A stretch of 7,751 bases of DNA from SG8-39 sp032125995 (lineage in GTDB: Bacteria > Pseudomonadota > Gammaproteobacteria > Burkholderiales > SG8-39). Below the pieces are notes generated by a model. That model was not told the DNA's origin. It searched no databases and saw nothing but the letters and a program-made list of their open reading frames with translations. Where the stretch lies: the NCBI GenBank assembly GCA_032125995.1, contig JAQBBQ010000073.1, positions 1-7,751 on the forward strand, written 5' to 3'. Position numbers and translations under genes: made by a program. Shown here piece after piece: positions 5,492-7,751 of this stretch. How positions within the stretch are numbered: position 1 is the first letter of the stretch; each line of letters starts with the position of its first letter.

Positions 5492-6040
5492 TTACAAGGT
5501 TACGCGCACCGCCGCGCGGTCGTCGGTCTCGAAAAACGGCTCCGGCGCGAAGCCCAACAGGCGCGCGACGACCAGATCCGGAAAGGTCTCGATCCGCGTG
5601 CGGTACTGCTTGACCGCGCCGTTGTAGAAGCGGCGCGCATACTGCAGGTGGTCCTCGATCTCGACCAGTTCGTCGGCCAGCTGGCGGAAGTTCGCATCGG
5701 CCTTCAACTGCGGATAGGCCTCCTGCAGGAGAACGAGTTGCTGCAGCCGCTCACCGAGCGTGCGCTCGAGACCGAAGCGCTCGGTCACCGGCCGCGCCGC
5801 GAGGGCGTTCGCGCGCAGCTCGGTCACGGTGGTGAACAGGGCCTTCTCGTAGGCAGCGTAGCCACGCACGGCCTCGACCAGTCGCGGCACGAGGTCGGCG
5901 CGCCGCTTGAGCTGGACATCGATGTCGGCGTAGCCCTGGCGGACTTGATTGCGGTCCGCAACCAGGCGGTTGTAGAAAACGACCGCCGCGACAAGTATCG
6001 CGCCAAGGAGCGCGAGGCCCAGCCAGATTCCAGTATCCAT
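5492..6040 (-). CDS. LemA family protein
   Basis: This 182-residue LemA-family membrane protein has one N-terminal membrane segment (about 5-23). The family signature follows: YNRLVADRN (23-31), then YADIDVQLKRRADLVPRLV (37-55) and RGYAAYE (59-65). After it come long helices (about 70-150), which form a coiled helical bundle in this family, and the C-terminal signature FPDLVVARLLGF (153-164) with PFFETDD. The bulk is predicted outside the cytoplasmic membrane. LemA proteins have no established enzymatic activity. They are often encoded beside TPM or DUF2207 proteins, as here. The ATG at 6040 is preferred over the upstream ATG at 6175 (45 codons earlier). It places the membrane helix at the N-terminus, as in the family, and it has GGGGAGG 9 nt upstream. 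The extra 45 codons look like non-coding leader. Confidence 0.9.
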   Translation of the reverse strand: MDTGIWLGLALLGAILVAAVVFYNRLVADRNQVRQGYADIDVQLKRRADLVPRLVEAVRGYAAYEKALFTTVTELRANALAARPVTERFGLERTLGERLQQLVLLQEAYPQLKADANFRQLADELVEIEDHLQYARRFYNGAVKQYRTRIETFPDLVVARLLGFAPEPFFETDDRAAVRVTL

Positions 6041-6049
6041 CCTTCTGCG

Positions 6050-6056
6050 CCTCCCC
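6050..6056 (-). promoter_or_regulatory. lemA ribosome binding site
   Basis: GGGGAGG on the minus strand lies 9 nt before the ATG at 6040 and is the main reason for choosing that start over the one at 6175. Confidence 0.65.
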
Positions 6057-6079
6057 TCGTGCGCGCGCGCGGCGGGCGC

Positions 6080-6108
6080 AGTGTGGCCGCACTGCAACAT
6101 GGCGTCAA
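6080..6108 (-). promoter_or_regulatory. Candidate sigma-70-type promoter of the lemA operon
   Basis: On the minus strand TTGACG (6108-6103) matches the -35 consensus at five of six bases. It is followed after 17 nt by CACACT (6085-6080), a weak -10 match at three of six. A start near 6073 would leave a leader of about 33 nt. The position is sensible but the -10 is poor. Confidence 0.28.
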
Positions 6109-6188
6109 CGCACTGCCTCCTTGGCGGCTTGAGTCCCTGCGGCTGCCTCGCGTTGCGCTGGATCACCCCCTGCATGGAATTAGGTGTT

Positions 6189-6194
6189 TACAAT
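6189..6194 (+). promoter_or_regulatory. Candidate -10 element of the CFA-type gene
   Basis: TACAAT differs from TATAAT at one base. It lies in a short AT-rich island (6177-6197) that also contains GAATT and AATTC as 5-bp inverted arms. No good -35 lies 16-18 nt upstream, so an activator, or another sigma factor, may be involved, or the match is chance. It would give a leader of about 40 nt. Confidence 0.25.
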
Positions 6195-6228
6195 TCACGG
6201 TCGGCACGTTGGGACTCCGGAACCACGT

Positions 6229-6235
6229 AAGAGGT
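6229..6235 (+). promoter_or_regulatory. Ribosome binding site of the CFA-type gene
   Basis: AAGAGGT lies 4 nt before the ATG at 6240 and supports this start. Confidence 0.55.
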
Positions 6236-6239
6236 CACG

Positions 6240-7508
6240 ATGACGAGACCTGCCAATCGAACATTCGATCTGTCCGACCATCGCCCGGACGCGGCGCGCA
6301 TCCCGCCGGGCGGTGCCAGCGGCGCGGCAACGGCAGCGGACCGCTGGCTGCTCTCGACGATCATGGCGGCGATGCCGCGCTGCGGCTTCGCGGCGATGCT
6401 CTGGGACGGCACGACGCTCGGCGAGGAAACGGGCGTCCGCGTCATCTTCCGTGACCGCGGCGCCCTGTGGCGGGTGGCGCGCAACCCGCTGGTGCAGTTC
6501 GGCGACCTGTACAGCGCCGGACGCATCGAGGTCGAGGGCGAGCTTGTCGATTTTCTCGAGCGCCTGTACCGCGCACTCTCCGCCGGCCAGCGCGGACGGG
6601 CCTCGGCCTGGTGGTGGCTGTGGCACGACCAGCGGCCGCGCGCCGGCTCACTCAACACCGCGCGCGAGAACATCCATCATCACTACAACCTTGGCAACGA
6701 CTTCTACCGCCTGTGGCTCGACACCGAGGCGATGCAGTACACCTGCGCCTACTACCCTGCGCCCGGGACCACGCTCGAAGCCGCACAACGCGCCAAGATG
6801 GACCACGTGTGCAGGAAGCTGCGGCTGCGCCCCGGGCAGCGCGTGATCGAAGCGGGCTGCGGCTGGGGCGGCTTCGCGCTGCACATGGCGCGGCACTACG
6901 GCGTGACGGTGCGCGCCTTCAACATTTCCAACGCGCAGATGCGCTACGCGCGCGAATGGGCCGCGCGCGAAGGGCTCGCGGATCGCGTCGAGTTCGTCGA
7001 GGACGACTATCGCAACATTAACGGGCGCTGCGACGCCTTCGTGTCGGTCGGCATGCTCGAGCACGTCGGGGTGGAAAACTATGGCACGCTCGGCAAGGTG
7101 ATCGGGCGCTGCCTGGCGCCCGATGGCCTGGGGCTCCTGCATACGATCGGACGCAACGCGCCGGGGCCGCTGAACGGCTGGATCGAGCGGCGCATTTTTC
7201 CCGGCGCCTATCCGCCGTCGCTCGGCGAGATGATGGCGATCTTCGAGCCGCTGCGCTTTTCGGTGCTCGACGTGGAAAATCTCCGCCTGCATTACGCGCA
7301 GACGCTGCGCGACTGGCGCGAGCGCTATACGGCGAACCTCGACACCATCCACGCGATGTACGACCTGCCATTCACGCGCGCCTGGGACCTGTACCTCGCC
7401 GGCGCGATTGCGGGCTTTTCCACCGGATCGCTGCAGCTCTACCAGGTGGTGTTCGCGCGCGGCAGAAGCAACGCGGTACCGGCGACGCGCGCGCACCTCT
7501 ACGGCTGA
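6240..7508 (+). CDS. Cyclopropane-fatty-acyl-phospholipid synthase family methyltransferase
   Basis: This 422-residue SAM-dependent enzyme of the CFA synthase family moves a methylene or methyl group from SAM to the double bond of membrane phospholipid acyl chains. The SAM site is VIEAGCGWGG (202-211). Residues matching the E. coli active site and bicarbonate site are all visible: C169 in MQYTCAYY, G271 and E274 in GMLEHVG, H301 and I303 in LHTIG, and Y352 in HYAQTL. The N-terminal lipid-binding domain (about 35-125) is present, preceded by about 30 residues of Pro/Ala/Gly-rich sequence that may be disordered; the protein is about 40 residues longer than E. coli Cfa (382). It is probably a peripheral enzyme at the inner membrane. 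A flavoprotein gene follows after 28 nt. In other bacteria, relatives of Cfa working with a redox enzyme make methyl-branched or furan fatty acids, so the product need not be a cyclopropane ring. Confidence 0.9.
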   Translation: MTRPANRTFDLSDHRPDAARIPPGGASGAATAADRWLLSTIMAAMPRCGFAAMLWDGTTLGEETGVRVIFRDRGALWRVARNPLVQFGDLYSAGRIEVEGELVDFLERLYRALSAGQRGRASAWWWLWHDQRPRAGSLNTARENIHHHYNLGNDFYRLWLDTEAMQYTCAYYPAPGTTLEAAQRAKMDHVCRKLRLRPGQRVIEAGCGWGGFALHMARHYGVTVRAFNISNAQMRYAREWAAREGLADRVEFVEDDYRNINGRCDAFVSVGMLEHVGVENYGTLGKVIGRCLAPDGLGLLHTIGRNAPGPLNGWIERRIFPGAYPPSLGEMMAIFEPLRFSVLDVENLRLHYAQTLRDWRERYTANLDTIHAMYDLPFTRAWDLYLAGAIAGFSTGSLQLYQVVFARGRSNAVPATRAHLYG

Positions 7509-7536
7509 GCGCCGCGCAGACCCGACGGCGGCCCGA

Positions 7537-7751
7537 ATGGAAACGCGCGACGTAGTCATCGTAGGCGGCGGGCCGGCCGGCTCGACGCTCGCGCGCGCGT
7601 TGCACGACAGCGGGCTCGGCGTCAGCGTGCTCGACAAGCGCAGCTTTCCGCGCGACAAGATCTGCGCGGGCTGGATCACGCCCGCGGTGGTCGGCGCGCT
7701 CGGACTCGACCTCGAAGACTATGCGCGCGACCGCGTGCTGCAGCCAATCCA
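7537..7751 (+). CDS. FAD-dependent oxidoreductase, geranylgeranyl-reductase/FixC type, N-terminal part
   Basis: The first 71 codons are visible; the rest lies beyond the window. The N-terminus is a Rossmann dinucleotide-binding fold: VVIVGGGPAGSTLA with the GxGxxG pattern at 10-15, and an acidic residue at the end of the second strand (VLDKR, D33) for the ribose. SFPRDKICAGW (36-46) matches the DK-x-C-G segment of geranylgeranyl reductase, FixC and related group-2 flavoproteins. The substrate is not readable from this fragment. The gene starts 28 nt after the CFA-type gene on the same strand, so a common mRNA is likely and a lipid or isoprenoid substrate is plausible. The ATG at 7537 has no clear Shine-Dalgarno, but it gives the usual short lead before the first strand. 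Confidence 0.83.
   Translation, partial: METRDVVIVGGGPAGSTLARALHDSGLGVSVLDKRSFPRDKICAGWITPAVVGALGLDLEDYARDRVLQPI

Noticed and set aside
4882..5613. 243-codon plus-strand open frame opposite DUF2207 and lemA
   Set aside because: It spans the junction of two well-recognised minus-strand genes and has no recognisable domain.
6041..6175. 45-codon N-terminal extension of LemA starting at ATG 6175
   Set aside because: It would bury the membrane anchor behind an Arg-rich leader not typical of the family, and a good ribosome binding site precedes the ATG at 6040.
6240..7508. Assigning the gene firmly as cfa
   Set aside because: All active-site residues fit, but relatives with the same residues make other modified fatty acids and the flavoprotein neighbour leaves the product open, so no symbol is given.
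6648..7679. 343-codon minus-strand open frame over the CFA-type gene
   Set aside because: It is opposite a well-supported enzyme and crosses into the next plus-strand gene; composition is that of an antisense shadow and no motif is seen.

Overview
The window is GC-rich, densely coded, bacterial chromosomal DNA with strong Shine-Dalgarno sites and short or overlapping gene junctions. The mix of genes (tricarballylate-dehydrogenase-like flavoprotein, ArfB, LemA/DUF2207 pair, cyclopropane-fatty-acid-synthase-like enzyme) and the base composition suggest a Pseudomonadota genome, most likely a betaproteobacterium. That placement is inference from gene content, not from a marker gene. There are eight protein-coding genes, two of them cut by the window edges, and no RNA gene, CRISPR array or transposase.

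Layout. (1) 1-2864, plus strand: the C-terminal part of a TcuA-like FAD enzyme, a complete 594-residue thiamine-diphosphate (ThDP) enzyme and a single-domain cupin. The first two are tightly coupled. The cupin is separated from them by a 99-nt gap filled by a long perfect inverted repeat that looks like a REP- or MITE-type element. The trio looks like the end of a small catabolic operon acting on an organic acid; its substrate cannot be read from the sequence. (2) 6040-2874, minus strand: lemA, a DUF2207 membrane protein with a glycine-rich tail, arfB (stalled-ribosome rescue hydrolase) and a glutaredoxin-fold protein with no cysteines. All junctions overlap or lie within 9 nt, so this is very probably one transcription unit. 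It converges on the cupin gene with only 9 nt between the stop codons. (3) 6041-6239: a divergent intergenic region that should hold the promoters of the lemA operon and of the rightward genes. (4) 6240-7751, plus strand: a CFA-synthase-family methyltransferase followed by the N-terminus of a geranylgeranyl-reductase/FixC-type flavoprotein, plausibly a lipid-modification pair.

Most worth a second look: the 24-bp-arm palindrome whose first adenines complete the stop codon of the ThDP gene, the cysteine-free glutaredoxin, and the way the poly-glycine tail of the DUF2207 protein encodes the ribosome binding site of arfB. I see no convincing evidence for a wholly new defence or mobile system.
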